DNA of 64,000 bases from Bordetella parapertussis (GTDB lineage: Bacteria; Pseudomonadota; Gammaproteobacteria; Burkholderiales; Burkholderiaceae_B): the NCBI GenBank assembly GCA_945897365.1, contig CAMDFD010000001.1, positions 217,800 through 281,799 on the forward strand, read 5' to 3'. The stretch's first letter is position 1, and every line of letters begins with the position of its first letter. The notes below the pieces were generated by a model, which had not been told where the DNA came from, did no database searches, and saw only the letters and a list, made by a program, of their open reading frames with translations. A program made the position numbers and the translations under genes. Positions 1 to 9,008 of this stretch are shown here, one piece after another.

Positions 1-103
1 CTTGCCGGCCCGCTTGGGTCAATAAAGTAGCGAGCGCGCGCAAAGGCGCATGCAAGCCTGAATCTTGGTAGCGACCCACTAAAGCGATGATGGGAAAATG
101 CAT
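1..103 (-). CDS. nadK: NAD kinase, N-terminal fragment (runs off window start)
   Basis: The first 34 codons of a minus-strand gene are present and the rest lies outside the window. The start reads MHFPIIALVGRYQDSGL followed by a segment rich in Ala and Leu, which matches the N-terminus of betaproteobacterial NAD kinases (ATP-dependent NAD to NADP). nadK lies divergently beside hrcA in many Burkholderiales, which supports the call. The start codon is 101-103, leaving about 60 bases shared with hrcA as promoter space. Confidence 0.8.
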   Translation of the reverse strand, partial: MHFPIIALVGRYQDSGLHAPLRALATLLTQAGRQ

Positions 104-163
104 GCAAAGCTCATTCGACGAAAAACGGTTCGATTATAGAGGCGGGGAAGGTAAAATAGGGTA

Positions 164-1186
164 ATGATGGATGATCGTGCGCGCGCGCTACTAAAAGCCC
201 TGATTGAACGCTACATTGATGACGGCCAGCCTGTCGGCTCTCGTACGCTCTCAAAATTGTTTGACTTGTCGCCCGCCACGATTCGCAATGTCATGGCCGA
301 TCTCGAGGAGTTGGGATTGATTCATAGCCCCCACACCTCAGCGGGGCGCGTACCGACCCCCAAAGGCTATCGCCTGTTTGTTGATACGATGTTGACGGCC
401 AAGCCTTTTGAGCTGGCCTCGACTTCCAATATGCGGGATTTGCAGTCCGCTTCGGATCCCTCGCGCGCAGTGAATGCTGCGGCCTGTATGTTGTCCAATT
501 TGACGCAATTCGCTGGCGTAGTGTTATCCCCCAGGCGCGCTCAGGTTTTTCGTCAGATCGAATTCATCCGTCTCTCAGAAAAGCGTATTCTTCTCATTAT
601 CGTCACGCCGGACGGCGATGTGCAAAATCGTATTTTGCTCACGCCTCGGGATTACAGCAGTACTGCGCTGATCGAGGCCGCTAACTTTTTCAACCATAAT
701 TTTGCTGGCAAGTCTTTCGCCGAGGTCAGGCTGACTCTTTCCCAGGACCTGGCCCGACTTCAAGAGGACATGTCACGCTTGATGCAAGCCGCCGTCGAGG
801 CGGGTGCTCAAGCCGCCGATGAGGTTGAAACGATGGTGATCTCCGGGGAGCGCAGGCTTCTTGATGTCAATGAGTTGGCCTCCGATATGGATCGTTTACG
901 AAAGACCTTTTCTATGTTTGAGAAAAAAACCGACTTGATGCAGCTTCTCGAGGTTTCAAGCCGCGCCCAAGGCGTACAGATCTACATTGGAGGAGACTCC
1001 GAACTCGTTCCGACGGCTGATCTATCCGTGATCACGGCACCTTACAGTATCGATGGTCATGTCATCGGGACGCTGGGCGTCATTGGTCCAACGCGGATGG
1101 CGTACGAACGCGTGATCCCCATCGTTGATATTACGGCGCGCTTGCTTTCCAACGCGCTGAGCCACAACTCTTCTGAGCGTTCCTGA
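164..1186 (+). CDS. hrcA: Heat-inducible transcription repressor HrcA
   Basis: 340 residues, the usual HrcA length. The N-terminal winged helix (about residues 5-80) includes VGSRTLSKLFDLSPATIRNV and the typical SPHTSAGRVPTPKGYR wing, followed by a GAF-like dimerisation domain. HrcA represses heat-shock genes by binding CIRCE inverted repeats. I found no CIRCE element in this window, so its targets (usually groESL) are probably elsewhere. Two ATGs in tandem (164 and 167) are both possible starts. The stop is one base before hemH, suggesting cotranscription. Confidence 0.95.
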   Translation: MMDDRARALLKALIERYIDDGQPVGSRTLSKLFDLSPATIRNVMADLEELGLIHSPHTSAGRVPTPKGYRLFVDTMLTAKPFELASTSNMRDLQSASDPSRAVNAAACMLSNLTQFAGVVLSPRRAQVFRQIEFIRLSEKRILLIIVTPDGDVQNRILLTPRDYSSTALIEAANFFNHNFAGKSFAEVRLTLSQDLARLQEDMSRLMQAAVEAGAQAADEVETMVISGERRLLDVNELASDMDRLRKTFSMFEKKTDLMQLLEVSSRAQGVQIYIGGDSELVPTADLSVITAPYSIDGHVIGTLGVIGPTRMAYERVIPIVDITARLLSNALSHNSSERS

Positions 1187-1187
1187 T

Positions 1188-2255
1188 ATGCGATTTTGGC
1201 CCGAACCCAAGCGCGCTGCCGCGCCCGCCCCGCGTTTTTTGCCCTGGCCAAAGCCTTTCACCACGGCCCGGGTAGGCGTTTTGTTAGTCAATTTAGGTAC
1301 GCCTGATGCCCCCACGGCACCCGCGATCAAACGCTATTTGCGTGAGTTTCTTTCCGACCCCCGCGTCATCGAGATTCCCATGCTCTTGTGGTGGCCGATT
1401 TTGAATGGTCCGATTTTGTTAGCGCGTCCGCGCAAATTAGCGCCCCGCTATCAAAGCATCTGGATGGAGGAAGGTTCTCCTCTTTTGGTTTATACCCAGC
1501 GACAGACCGCGGGCTTGCGTAGGATTTTTGCTGAGCGCGGCCTTGAGGTTGAGGTTGAGACTGGCATGCGCTACGGCAATCCCTCGATTAAAAGCGCGAT
1601 GATGTCTTTGCGTGATCGGGGTTGCGATCACATTTTGGTCGTTCCTTTGTATCCGCAATATGCCTCCAGTACGACCGCGACGGTTGTTGATGCGGTCACG
1701 CAGGTCGCGGCACGGTTGCGGGACCAACCGGCGATGCGCTTTATCAAGCGTTTTCACACGCATCCCTCGTTTATCAAGCCCCTCGGTGACAAAATCACGG
1801 CATATTGGTCAGAACATGGTCGTCCGCAAAAGCTCTTGATGAGCTTCCACGGCTTGCCACAACAATGCGTGAACATGGGCGACCCCTATTGCAAAGACTC
1901 TTACGAGACTGCACGCGCGCTTGCCGCCCATTTGGGGTTGACTGACGATCAGTATTTGGTGACATTTCAAAGCCGTTTTGGGCCTGCCAAGTGGTTGGAG
2001 CCCTACACGGAACCTACGGTCGAGCGACTTGCCAAAGAGGGGATTACCGACATCGATGTGGTGTGCCCAGGCTTTTTGGCGGACTGTCTAGAGACGCTTG
2101 AGGAAATCTCGATCGAAGTCGGAGAAACCTTTAAACACGCTGGCGGAAAGCAGTTTCGTTATATTTCTGCTTTAAACGACGATCCAGCTTGGTTAACTGG
2201 ATTGGCCGATATGGTTCAAGAACACCTCCAAGGTTGGCCGATCCGTTCTGAGTGA
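1188..2255 (+). CDS. hemH: Ferrochelatase
   Basis: 355 residues. It inserts Fe2+ into protoporphyrin IX in the last step of haem synthesis. Seen: VGVLLVNLGTPDAP near residue 30, the catalytic-histidine motif SFHGLPQ (residues 219-225), FQSRFGPAKWLEPYTEPT and the C-terminal CPGFLADCLETLEEI. The protein has a proline/alanine-rich N-terminal extension of about 25 residues before the ferrochelatase fold, common in this order. It starts one base after the hrcA stop, and is therefore probably on the same transcript. Confidence 0.97.
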   Translation: MRFWPEPKRAAAPAPRFLPWPKPFTTARVGVLLVNLGTPDAPTAPAIKRYLREFLSDPRVIEIPMLLWWPILNGPILLARPRKLAPRYQSIWMEEGSPLLVYTQRQTAGLRRIFAERGLEVEVETGMRYGNPSIKSAMMSLRDRGCDHILVVPLYPQYASSTTATVVDAVTQVAARLRDQPAMRFIKRFHTHPSFIKPLGDKITAYWSEHGRPQKLLMSFHGLPQQCVNMGDPYCKDSYETARALAAHLGLTDDQYLVTFQSRFGPAKWLEPYTEPTVERLAKEGITDIDVVCPGFLADCLETLEEISIEVGETFKHAGGKQFRYISALNDDPAWLTGLADMVQEHLQGWPIRSE

Positions 2256-2276
2256 GCGATATTTTTCATTTTTTCT

Positions 2277-2304
2277 CTTGAATCTTGGGATTTTGGCCCC
2301 AAAT
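2277..2304 (+). promoter_or_regulatory. Sigma-32 heat-shock promoter upstream of grpE
   Basis: A -35 element CTTGAAT (2277-2283), a 13-base spacer and a -10 element CCCCAAAT (2297-2304) match the RpoH consensus CTTGAAA-N(11-15)-CCCCATnT closely. The element ends 34 bases before the grpE start codon. Confidence 0.75.
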
Positions 2305-2338
2305 GCATGATTAATGATGCATTTTCTGGAGAAGTTTA

Positions 2339-2905
2339 ATGACGGCTCATCAAGGTTCGGCAGATTCCAAGTCCGACGCAGCCCCCAAAGACACCCCGAC
2401 CTCAAGCGCCGATGCTCACCAGGCTGAGGGTGTTGAGCAATTCGATCCTATCACCCGTCTCGAAGCCGACTTGGCTGCGGCGTTGGTCCAGGTCGCGGAG
2501 CACAAGGATCAGGTCCTGCGTGCGCACGCTGAAATGGAAAATGTGCGTCGACGTGCCCAAGACGAGGTTTCCAAGGCGCGCAAGTTTGGTATTGAGTCTT
2601 TTGCCGAGAGCATGGTGCCTGTTAAAGACAGTCTTGAAGCTGCCTTGTCTCAGTCCGACCAGACTCAGGAAGACTTGCGCTCTGGCATTGAAATGACCCT
2701 CAAGCAGTTGGTGAGTGGTTTTGAGCGCAATCATCTCAAGGAGATTGCCCCTGAACCCGGTACTAAATTTGACCCGCACCAACATCAGGCCATCGCGACG
2801 GTCCCGGCTGAACAGGAAGCCAACACGGTGGTGCTGACCTTGCAAAAAGGTTATCTGATCGCAGATCGCGTTCTCAGGCCTGCTTTGGTGACGGTCGCAG
2901 CCTGA
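2339..2905 (+). CDS. grpE: Nucleotide exchange factor GrpE
   Basis: 188 residues. It stimulates ADP release from DnaK. There is a low-complexity N-terminus (about 35 residues), then a long coiled-coil helix containing RAHAEMENVRRRAQDEVSKA, and a C-terminal beta domain with PGTKFDPHQHQAIATVP and GYLIADRVLRPALVTVA, all diagnostic of GrpE. The start at 2339 follows a TGGAGAAG ribosome site. It is preceded by its own sigma-32 promoter and followed after 119 bases by dnaK. Confidence 0.97.
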   Translation: MTAHQGSADSKSDAAPKDTPTSSADAHQAEGVEQFDPITRLEADLAAALVQVAEHKDQVLRAHAEMENVRRRAQDEVSKARKFGIESFAESMVPVKDSLEAALSQSDQTQEDLRSGIEMTLKQLVSGFERNHLKEIAPEPGTKFDPHQHQAIATVPAEQEANTVVLTLQKGYLIADRVLRPALVTVAA

Positions 2906-2944
2906 CGTATTCAACGTATTCAGGATGAAAACAGTCGCGCTGGG

Positions 2945-2972
2945 CTTGAAATCAATGATTTGGGCCCCATCT
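2945..2972 (+). promoter_or_regulatory. Sigma-32 heat-shock promoter upstream of dnaK
   Basis: CTTGAAA (2945-2951), a 13-base spacer and CCCCATCT (2965-2972) give a perfect match to the RpoH consensus, 52 bases before the dnaK start. dnaK therefore has its own heat-shock promoter in addition to the one upstream of grpE. Confidence 0.85.
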
Positions 2973-3024
2973 GTTTCTCATCCAAGTATTTCATCTCATT
3001 CTGATTTTTTAAAGGATCTTCACC

Positions 3025-4962
3025 ATGGGTAAGATTATCGGTATCGACCTTGGCACCACGAATAGCTGCGTGGCCGTCATGGATGGCAATCAGGTCAAAA
3101 TCCTGGAAAACGCCGAAGGCGCCCGCACCACCCCCTCGATCGTCGCCTATATGGAAGACGGCGAGACCTTGGTGGGCGCTCCTGCTAAGCGTCAGGCAGT
3201 CACCAATCCAACCAATACGTTGTACGCCGTCAAGCGTCTGATTGGACGCAAGTTTTCCGAAGACGCTGTGCAAAAAGACATCCATTTGATGCCTTACAAA
3301 ATTGTCAAAGCGGACAATGGCGACGCCTGGGTCGAAGCACAGAATAAAAAGCTTGCACCTTCACAGGTCGCGGCCGATGTACTGCGCAAAATGAAAAAGA
3401 CCGCCGAGGATTTTCTGGGCGAAGAAGTGACTGAGGCCGTCATTACGGTGCCTGCTTACTTCAACGACAGCCAGCGTCAGGCGACCAAGGACGCAGGCCG
3501 TATTGCAGGTTTGGATGTCAAGCGCATCATCAACGAACCGACTGCAGCCGCTTTGGCTTTCGGTATGGACAAGATGGAAAAAGGCGATCGCAAGATTGCG
3601 GTCTATGACTTGGGTGGTGGCACGTTCGACATTTCGATTATCGAAATCGCCGACGTGGATGGCGAAAAGCAATTCGAGGTTTTGTCGACCAACGGCGACA
3701 CCTTCTTGGGTGGCGAGGACTTTGACCAGCGCATTATCGAATATGTGATTGGCGAGTTCAAGAAAGAGCAGGGCGTGGACCTTTCAAAAGACGTGCTTGC
3801 TTTGCAGCGACTGAAAGAAGCTGCTGAAAAAGCAAAGATCGAGTTGTCTTCTAGCCAGCAGACCGAAATCAACTTGCCTTACATCACCGCTGATGCTTCA
3901 GGTCCTAAGCACTTGAACTTAAAAATGACACGTGCCAAGCTTGAGTCGTTGGTAGAGGAGCTGATCGCTCGCACGATCGAGCCTTGCCGCATCGCCATCA
4001 AGGACGCAGGCGTCAAAGTCAGCGACATTGATGATGTGATCTTGGTCGGCGGTATGACGCGTATGCCCAAAGTACAGGAAAAGGTCAAAGAGTTCTTTGG
4101 CCGTGAGCCACGCAAAGACGTCAACCCAGATGAGGCTGTGGCTGCGGGTGCGGCGATTCAGGGTTCGGTGTTGTCTGGTGACCGCAAGGACGTGTTGTTG
4201 TTGGATGTGACACCGTTGTCACTTGGTATTGAAACGCTTGGTGGCGTGATGACCAAGATGATTACAAAAAACACGACTATTCCAACGCGCCATTCACAGG
4301 TGTTTTCGACAGCGGATGATAATCAGCCTGCCGTGACCATCAAGGTATTTCAGGGTGAGCGCGAAATCGCAGCCGGTAACAAGACGCTGGGTGAATTTAA
4401 CCTCGAGGGTATTCCACCTGCCTCACGTGGCACGCCTCAGATCGAAGTGACCTTTGACATCGACGCAAACGGTATTGTGCACGTGTCCGCTAAAGACAAG
4501 GGCACAGGTAAGGAAAACAAGATCACGATTCAAGCAAACTCAGGTTTGACCGAAGACGAGATCCAGCGGATGGTGAAAGACGCCGAGGCGAATGCCGAGG
4601 AAGATCACCGCATGGCTGAGTTGGCGATGGCACGAAACAGTGCGGATGCTTTGGTCCATGCGACGCGCAAATCCTTGACTGAGTATGGTGACAAACTCGC
4701 CGCAGAAGAAAAGACTGCCATCGAGGCGGCCATCACCGAGGTCGAAGAGGCCTTGAAGAATGGTGCAGACAAAGCGGCGATTGACACTAAGGTCGAAGCC
4801 TTGTCAGCTGCGTCACAGAAACTCGGTGAAAAGATGTATGCCGAGGCCCAGGCGGCTCAGGCTGCAGCACAAGGCGGCGCGGGTACAGAGGGAGGTGCCA
4901 AGCCAGCCGATGATAACGTCGTCGATGCTGAGTTCAAAGAAGTCAAGCGCGATCAAAAGTGA
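3025..4962 (+). CDS. dnaK: Molecular chaperone DnaK (Hsp70)
   Basis: 645 residues, full length. The ATPase domain opens with IIGIDLGTTNSCVAVMDG and contains VPAYFNDSQRQATKDAGRIA, the second phosphate loop DLGGGTFDISI and ILVGGMTRMPKVQ. The interdomain linker is near DVLLLDVTPLSLGIE (about residue 390), followed by the substrate-binding domain. The C-terminus carries a Q/A/G-rich tail ending in an acidic DDNVVDAEFKEV motif. Preceded by a consensus sigma-32 promoter and an AAAGGATC ribosome site, and followed by a hairpin terminator. Confidence 0.99.
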   Translation: MGKIIGIDLGTTNSCVAVMDGNQVKILENAEGARTTPSIVAYMEDGETLVGAPAKRQAVTNPTNTLYAVKRLIGRKFSEDAVQKDIHLMPYKIVKADNGDAWVEAQNKKLAPSQVAADVLRKMKKTAEDFLGEEVTEAVITVPAYFNDSQRQATKDAGRIAGLDVKRIINEPTAAALAFGMDKMEKGDRKIAVYDLGGGTFDISIIEIADVDGEKQFEVLSTNGDTFLGGEDFDQRIIEYVIGEFKKEQGVDLSKDVLALQRLKEAAEKAKIELSSSQQTEINLPYITADASGPKHLNLKMTRAKLESLVEELIARTIEPCRIAIKDAGVKVSDIDDVILVGGMTRMPKVQEKVKEFFGREPRKDVNPDEAVAAGAAIQGSVLSGDRKDVLLLDVTPLSLGIETLGGVMTKMITKNTTIPTRHSQVFSTADDNQPAVTIKVFQGEREIAAGNKTLGEFNLEGIPPASRGTPQIEVTFDIDANGIVHVSAKDKGTGKENKITIQANSGLTEDEIQRMVKDAEANAEEDHRMAELAMARNSADALVHATRKSLTEYGDKLAAEEKTAIEAAITEVEEALKNGADKAAIDTKVEALSAASQKLGEKMYAEAQAAQAAAQGGAGTEGGAKPADDNVVDAEFKEVKRDQK

Positions 4963-4984
4963 TTGCCTAGCCTTCGATTCGATC

Positions 4985-5024
4985 CGCCCGGGACTCTTTT
5001 AGAGCATCCCGGGCGCATTTTTTT
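4985..5024 (+). terminator. Rho-independent terminator after dnaK
   Basis: A perfect 9-base inverted repeat CGCCCGGGA (4985-4993) / TCCCGGGCG (5007-5015) is followed by a run of T residues. It lies between the dnaK stop and dnaJ, so part of dnaK transcription probably stops here and dnaJ is made at a lower level. Confidence 0.8.
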
Positions 5025-5063
5025 GCATTACTTCATTCTGTTTGACTTTAAGAGCCTGAGATC

Positions 5064-6188
5064 ATGGCAAAACGTGACTTTTATGAAATCCTTGGTGTTG
5101 CTAAAAACGCCTCGGATGATGAGCTGAAAAAAGCCTACCGCAAGCTGGCGATGAAATACCATCCGGATCGCAATCCGGATAGCAAAGAAGCCGAAGAAAA
5201 ATTTAAGCAGGCGAAAGAAGCCTACGAAATTTTGTCTGACAGCAATAAGCGTGCGGCTTACGATCGTTATGGGCACGCGGGTGTCGATCCCAATGCTGCA
5301 GGCATGGGCGGCGCAGGCGGAGCAGGTTTTGGTGATTCTTTTGGCGATATCTTTGGCGAGATTTTCGGTGCGGGACGTCGCGGCGGTGGCGGCGGGCCTC
5401 AGGTCTATCGCGGTGCCGACCTCAAGTACGCCATGGAAATCACCCTTGAGCAGGCGGCCAATGGTTTCGATACCGAAATCAGAGTCCCGAGCTGGGAAAA
5501 TTGCGAGGTCTGCAAGGGCAGTGGTGCCAAACCTGGCACGACCGCCAAGACGTGCCGCACTTGCGGTGGCTCGGGAGCGGTTCGCATGCAGCAAGGCTTT
5601 TTCAGCGTGCAACAAACATGTCCGACATGTCATGGTAGTGGCAAAGAGATTACCGATCCTTGTGTGCCTTGCGATGGTGTCGGACGAACCCGCCGCAACA
5701 AGACCCTACAAGTCAAGATTCCTGCAGGCATTGACGATGGGATGCGCATTCGCTCCTCCGGTAATGGCGAGCCAGGGATCAATGGCGGACCATCGGGTGA
5801 CTTGTTTGTGGAAATCCACATCAAGGAACACAAGATTTTCCAGCGTGAAAATGATGACTTGCATTGCGAACTCACCATTCCTTTTACGAGCGCTGCACTT
5901 GGCGGTGACATTCAGGTGCCGACCCTAAATGGCAAGGCTGAAATCACGATTCCCGAAGGCACACAGTCTGGTAAAACATTCAGACTGCGTGGCAAAGGTA
6001 TCAAGGGAGTTCGGGGCGCGTACCCTGGGGATTTGTACTGCCACGTCGTGGTGGAAACACCCGTCAAGCTGACTGACGCGCAGAAAGCAATCCTACGCCA
6101 GTTTGAGGCTTCGCTTGGTGAGGGTGGCGAGCGTCACTCGCCTCAGAGCAAGTCCTGGACGGATCGCGTCAAAGACTTTTTCTCCTGA
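5064..6188 (+). CDS. dnaJ: Chaperone DnaJ (Hsp40)
   Basis: 374 residues, class I Hsp40. The J domain (residues 4-70) has the HPD motif at 33-35. A Gly-rich linker follows (GMGGAGGAGFGDSFGDIFG), then four zinc-finger repeats: CEVCKGSG, CRTCGGSG, CPTCHGSG and CVPCDGVG. The C-terminal substrate-binding domains follow. It delivers clients to DnaK and stimulates its ATPase. It lies downstream of dnaK across a terminator and ends directly at the end of the convergent M16 gene (6188/6189). Confidence 0.98.
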   Translation: MAKRDFYEILGVAKNASDDELKKAYRKLAMKYHPDRNPDSKEAEEKFKQAKEAYEILSDSNKRAAYDRYGHAGVDPNAAGMGGAGGAGFGDSFGDIFGEIFGAGRRGGGGGPQVYRGADLKYAMEITLEQAANGFDTEIRVPSWENCEVCKGSGAKPGTTAKTCRTCGGSGAVRMQQGFFSVQQTCPTCHGSGKEITDPCVPCDGVGRTRRNKTLQVKIPAGIDDGMRIRSSGNGEPGINGGPSGDLFVEIHIKEHKIFQRENDDLHCELTIPFTSAALGGDIQVPTLNGKAEITIPEGTQSGKTFRLRGKGIKGVRGAYPGDLYCHVVVETPVKLTDAQKAILRQFEASLGEGGERHSPQSKSWTDRVKDFFS

Positions 6189-8939
6189 TTATTTTTTCTT
6201 TTCAAAATCTCCTGCGGCGACGCTACTAAACGCTGCAGGTTTTAGATATTTGCGAACCACCGTATTGACTTGTTCTGCGGTGAGTTTGGCCATTTTTTGA
6301 TCTAGTTCAGCCGCCCAGGCAAAGTTGCGTCCGGTATCGAGATAGTTGATCCATGCGCCTGTTAGGCCACTATCTTGAGCACGCGCGAGCTTACGATAGT
6401 TGAGCAAGGCCTTGATGCCGTCTTGAACTTCAGCCTCGCCAAAACCTTCTTTTATGACGCGCTCAAACTCTTCGCGAATCGCTGCCTCGACTTTGGTTCG
6501 ATTTTCAGGTGAAAAGATCGCATACACACCCCATGATCCCGTAGGTTCAAACGCCGATATATTCAAACGCGTGCGAACGTTATAGGACAGGCCTTCCTTT
6601 TCCCGCACTCGTATCCATAATCTGGAGGTCTCCGAAGTGCCGAGTAAGAAGTTGGCGAGTGACAATGCAGCAAAATCAGGATCGGTGTCCTGCATCTTAA
6701 GCGGCATCGCAGCCGTAAAAAACGCGTTGGCTTTATCAGGTGTCAGCGCTTGCATTTGCACAGGCTTGATGTCGCGATAGGGATTAGGCAGGCGAGTGTA
6801 GGAGGCACCAGCGGCCCATTGATTAAGCGCTTGGGTGAGGGTGCTCTCTATTAAGGCAGGGTCAAAACTACCAACAGCAGCAGCCGAGACCTGCGATGAC
6901 CCGTAGAAATTCTTGTGGAAAGTCACGAGCAGGTCACGCTTGAGTTCATTCACAGAGGCGATTGATTCCTCAAAGCTCGGTTGATAGCGAATATCATCTT
7001 TAGACCAAGGGTTGTCATGACGCGAAAGCATCCGTGACGCAATCGAAGTAGGCTCTGTCATTGCGCTTTTCAGCGAGGTCAGCACTTTGCCTTTGTACTC
7101 ATCGACCTCAGCTTGTGGAAAGCTCGCTAGGCGTACAGCGTCCAGCACAAAGCGCACCAGGGGATCAATGTTCGCGCGGGTGGTCGATAAGCTGATATTG
7201 ACGGTCGTACCGGAGCCTGAAACGCTGACTTGACCGCCTAGCGCATCAATTCGGTCCTTGATCTGCTGTCGCGTCAGTTGCGCGGTGCCGCTGAGCAATA
7301 AATCAGGCGTCGCGATGGAGGCGATGCGCTGTCCTTTCAGGGTCTGCACATCGCCAAACTGAAGCTGAATCACGGTTTGTACGCGTTCGCCTCTGGACTC
7401 TTTGGGCAGGAGAGCCAGACGAAGTGTGCCATTCGAAAGTTTGACTGTTTTGCGCTGCGTGCGTTTGTCGATATTGGTTGGATCCGGATCAAACGCTTCG
7501 GCTTGCTTGAGTTGCGTATCTCCGATGTAGTCTTTGAGTTCGGCAGAGAGGTCAGGCTTGCTGAAAGCAGGGGCGCGTATTGGCTTTTCCGTGGGGATGT
7601 ATTGACCCTCGGTGCGATTTGATTGAGTCAGATACTGAGCCGCGGCTTGTTGCACTTGGGCGAGAGTGACTGCGCGAATGCGATCCCGCGACAGGAACCA
7701 GAGACGCCAATCACCGACGGCGATGGCTTCAGAAAGTCCCGAACTGACTTTTTGCGCATCACTGAACATCTGGTCCCAGGATGTCAGCCACTGGTTGCGC
7801 ACGCGATCGAGTTCTTCTTGTGTAAACGGCTGTTGGGCGATGGATTCGAGAGTGCTAGTCAATGTTTTGAGCGATGCGGCTTGATCCATGCCGGGCTGCA
7901 AGCTCGCACCAAACATCACGGTACCAGGGGCTGTGCGATCCATCGTAAAACCAAAGACACTTGCGGCGTGTTTGGTCGGGACCATGGCCTTGTACAGGCG
8001 ACCAGACGGTGTGTCGGCCAACATCATGCTGGCCAGATCGATCGCAGCAAAGTCTTTGTGGGCTGCAGAAGGGACGTGGTACATCGCCGCGACTAAAGGC
8101 GCGCCTCCCGCGCGTCGTAACAGGACACTGCGCTCACCGTCTTGAACGGGATCCACGGTGTATTCGGGCGGTAGTGTACGAGTAGGGCGTGGGATGTTGC
8201 CAAACGACTTGACGACATCGGCAAGGGCAGTGGAGGTCTCAAACTTGCCGGTCACGATCAACACAGCGTTATCGGGCTGATAATGCGTTTTATAAAAGGC
8301 GCGCAGCTGCGAGATATCAACGTTTTCAACGTCAGAGCGGGCACCAATGGTTGATTTTCCATAGTTGTGCCATTCGTAGGCGATGCTGAGCATTTTTTGC
8401 AACAAGATACGGAAGGGGTTGTTTTCACCACTCTCCATTTCATTGCGGACAACGGTCATTTCTGTATCCAGATCTTCGCGCTTGATCGTGGCGTTGATCA
8501 TGACATCGGCTTGCCAGTTCAGGTACCAGGCCAAGGTGTCCGGATTGGCCGCGAAGCTCGCGTAATAGTTTGTGCGGTCTACAGTGGTCGTGCCATTGGC
8601 TTGCAGACCGCGCTTGGAAAACTCTCCAAGCGCATTGGTCATTGTCGGCGTACCTTTGAATAGCATGTGCTCTAACAGGTGCGCCATGCCCGTTTCGCCA
8701 TAGTTTTCATGACGCGAACCCACCAGATACGTCATATTGACGGTCGTGGTGGGTTTGGATTCGTCGGGCGCGAGCACAATACGCAAACCATTCGCGTCGA
8801 GCCGGTACTCAGTAATACCTTCGACGCTCGTGACTTTGGTGATCCCTGCGGGAATGGCAGCGGCCATTGATTGACTTCCAATAAAGGCGAAGGCGGCACC
8901 GATAAAGGTGCGCTTCAGGGCATCAGTGAACAGTGACAT
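6189..8939 (-). CDS. M16 family zinc peptidase (pitrilysin-like), periplasmic
   Basis: 916 residues from the ATG at 8937-8939. This start follows a CAGGA ribosome site and begins a signal peptide (FIGAAFAFIGSQSMAAA); a start 30 bases upstream would bury the signal. The N-terminal M16 domain has the zinc motif HLLEH (residues 87-91) and the downstream acidic helix ending NEMESGENN. The C-terminal half is a second M16-like domain without the HxxEH motif, so the gene encodes active and inactive halves in one chain, as in pitrilysin. The substrate is unknown. It abuts dnaJ tail to tail with no spacer. Confidence 0.88.
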   Translation of the reverse strand: MSLFTDALKRTFIGAAFAFIGSQSMAAAIPAGITKVTSVEGITEYRLDANGLRIVLAPDESKPTTTVNMTYLVGSRHENYGETGMAHLLEHMLFKGTPTMTNALGEFSKRGLQANGTTTVDRTNYYASFAANPDTLAWYLNWQADVMINATIKREDLDTEMTVVRNEMESGENNPFRILLQKMLSIAYEWHNYGKSTIGARSDVENVDISQLRAFYKTHYQPDNAVLIVTGKFETSTALADVVKSFGNIPRPTRTLPPEYTVDPVQDGERSVLLRRAGGAPLVAAMYHVPSAAHKDFAAIDLASMMLADTPSGRLYKAMVPTKHAASVFGFTMDRTAPGTVMFGASLQPGMDQAASLKTLTSTLESIAQQPFTQEELDRVRNQWLTSWDQMFSDAQKVSSGLSEAIAVGDWRLWFLSRDRIRAVTLAQVQQAAAQYLTQSNRTEGQYIPTEKPIRAPAFSKPDLSAELKDYIGDTQLKQAEAFDPDPTNIDKRTQRKTVKLSNGTLRLALLPKESRGERVQTVIQLQFGDVQTLKGQRIASIATPDLLLSGTAQLTRQQIKDRIDALGGQVSVSGSGTTVNISLSTTRANIDPLVRFVLDAVRLASFPQAEVDEYKGKVLTSLKSAMTEPTSIASRMLSRHDNPWSKDDIRYQPSFEESIASVNELKRDLLVTFHKNFYGSSQVSAAAVGSFDPALIESTLTQALNQWAAGASYTRLPNPYRDIKPVQMQALTPDKANAFFTAAMPLKMQDTDPDFAALSLANFLLGTSETSRLWIRVREKEGLSYNVRTRLNISAFEPTGSWGVYAIFSPENRTKVEAAIREEFERVIKEGFGEAEVQDGIKALLNYRKLARAQDSGLTGAWINYLDTGRNFAWAAELDQKMAKLTAEQVNTVVRKYLKPAAFSSVAAGDFEKKK

Positions 8940-9008
8940 GCGAGAGTCCTGAAAGAAACAACGAACCACTTGGAGCGCGGACGGCCGAAATGGTTCAATT
9001 TTGACAGA

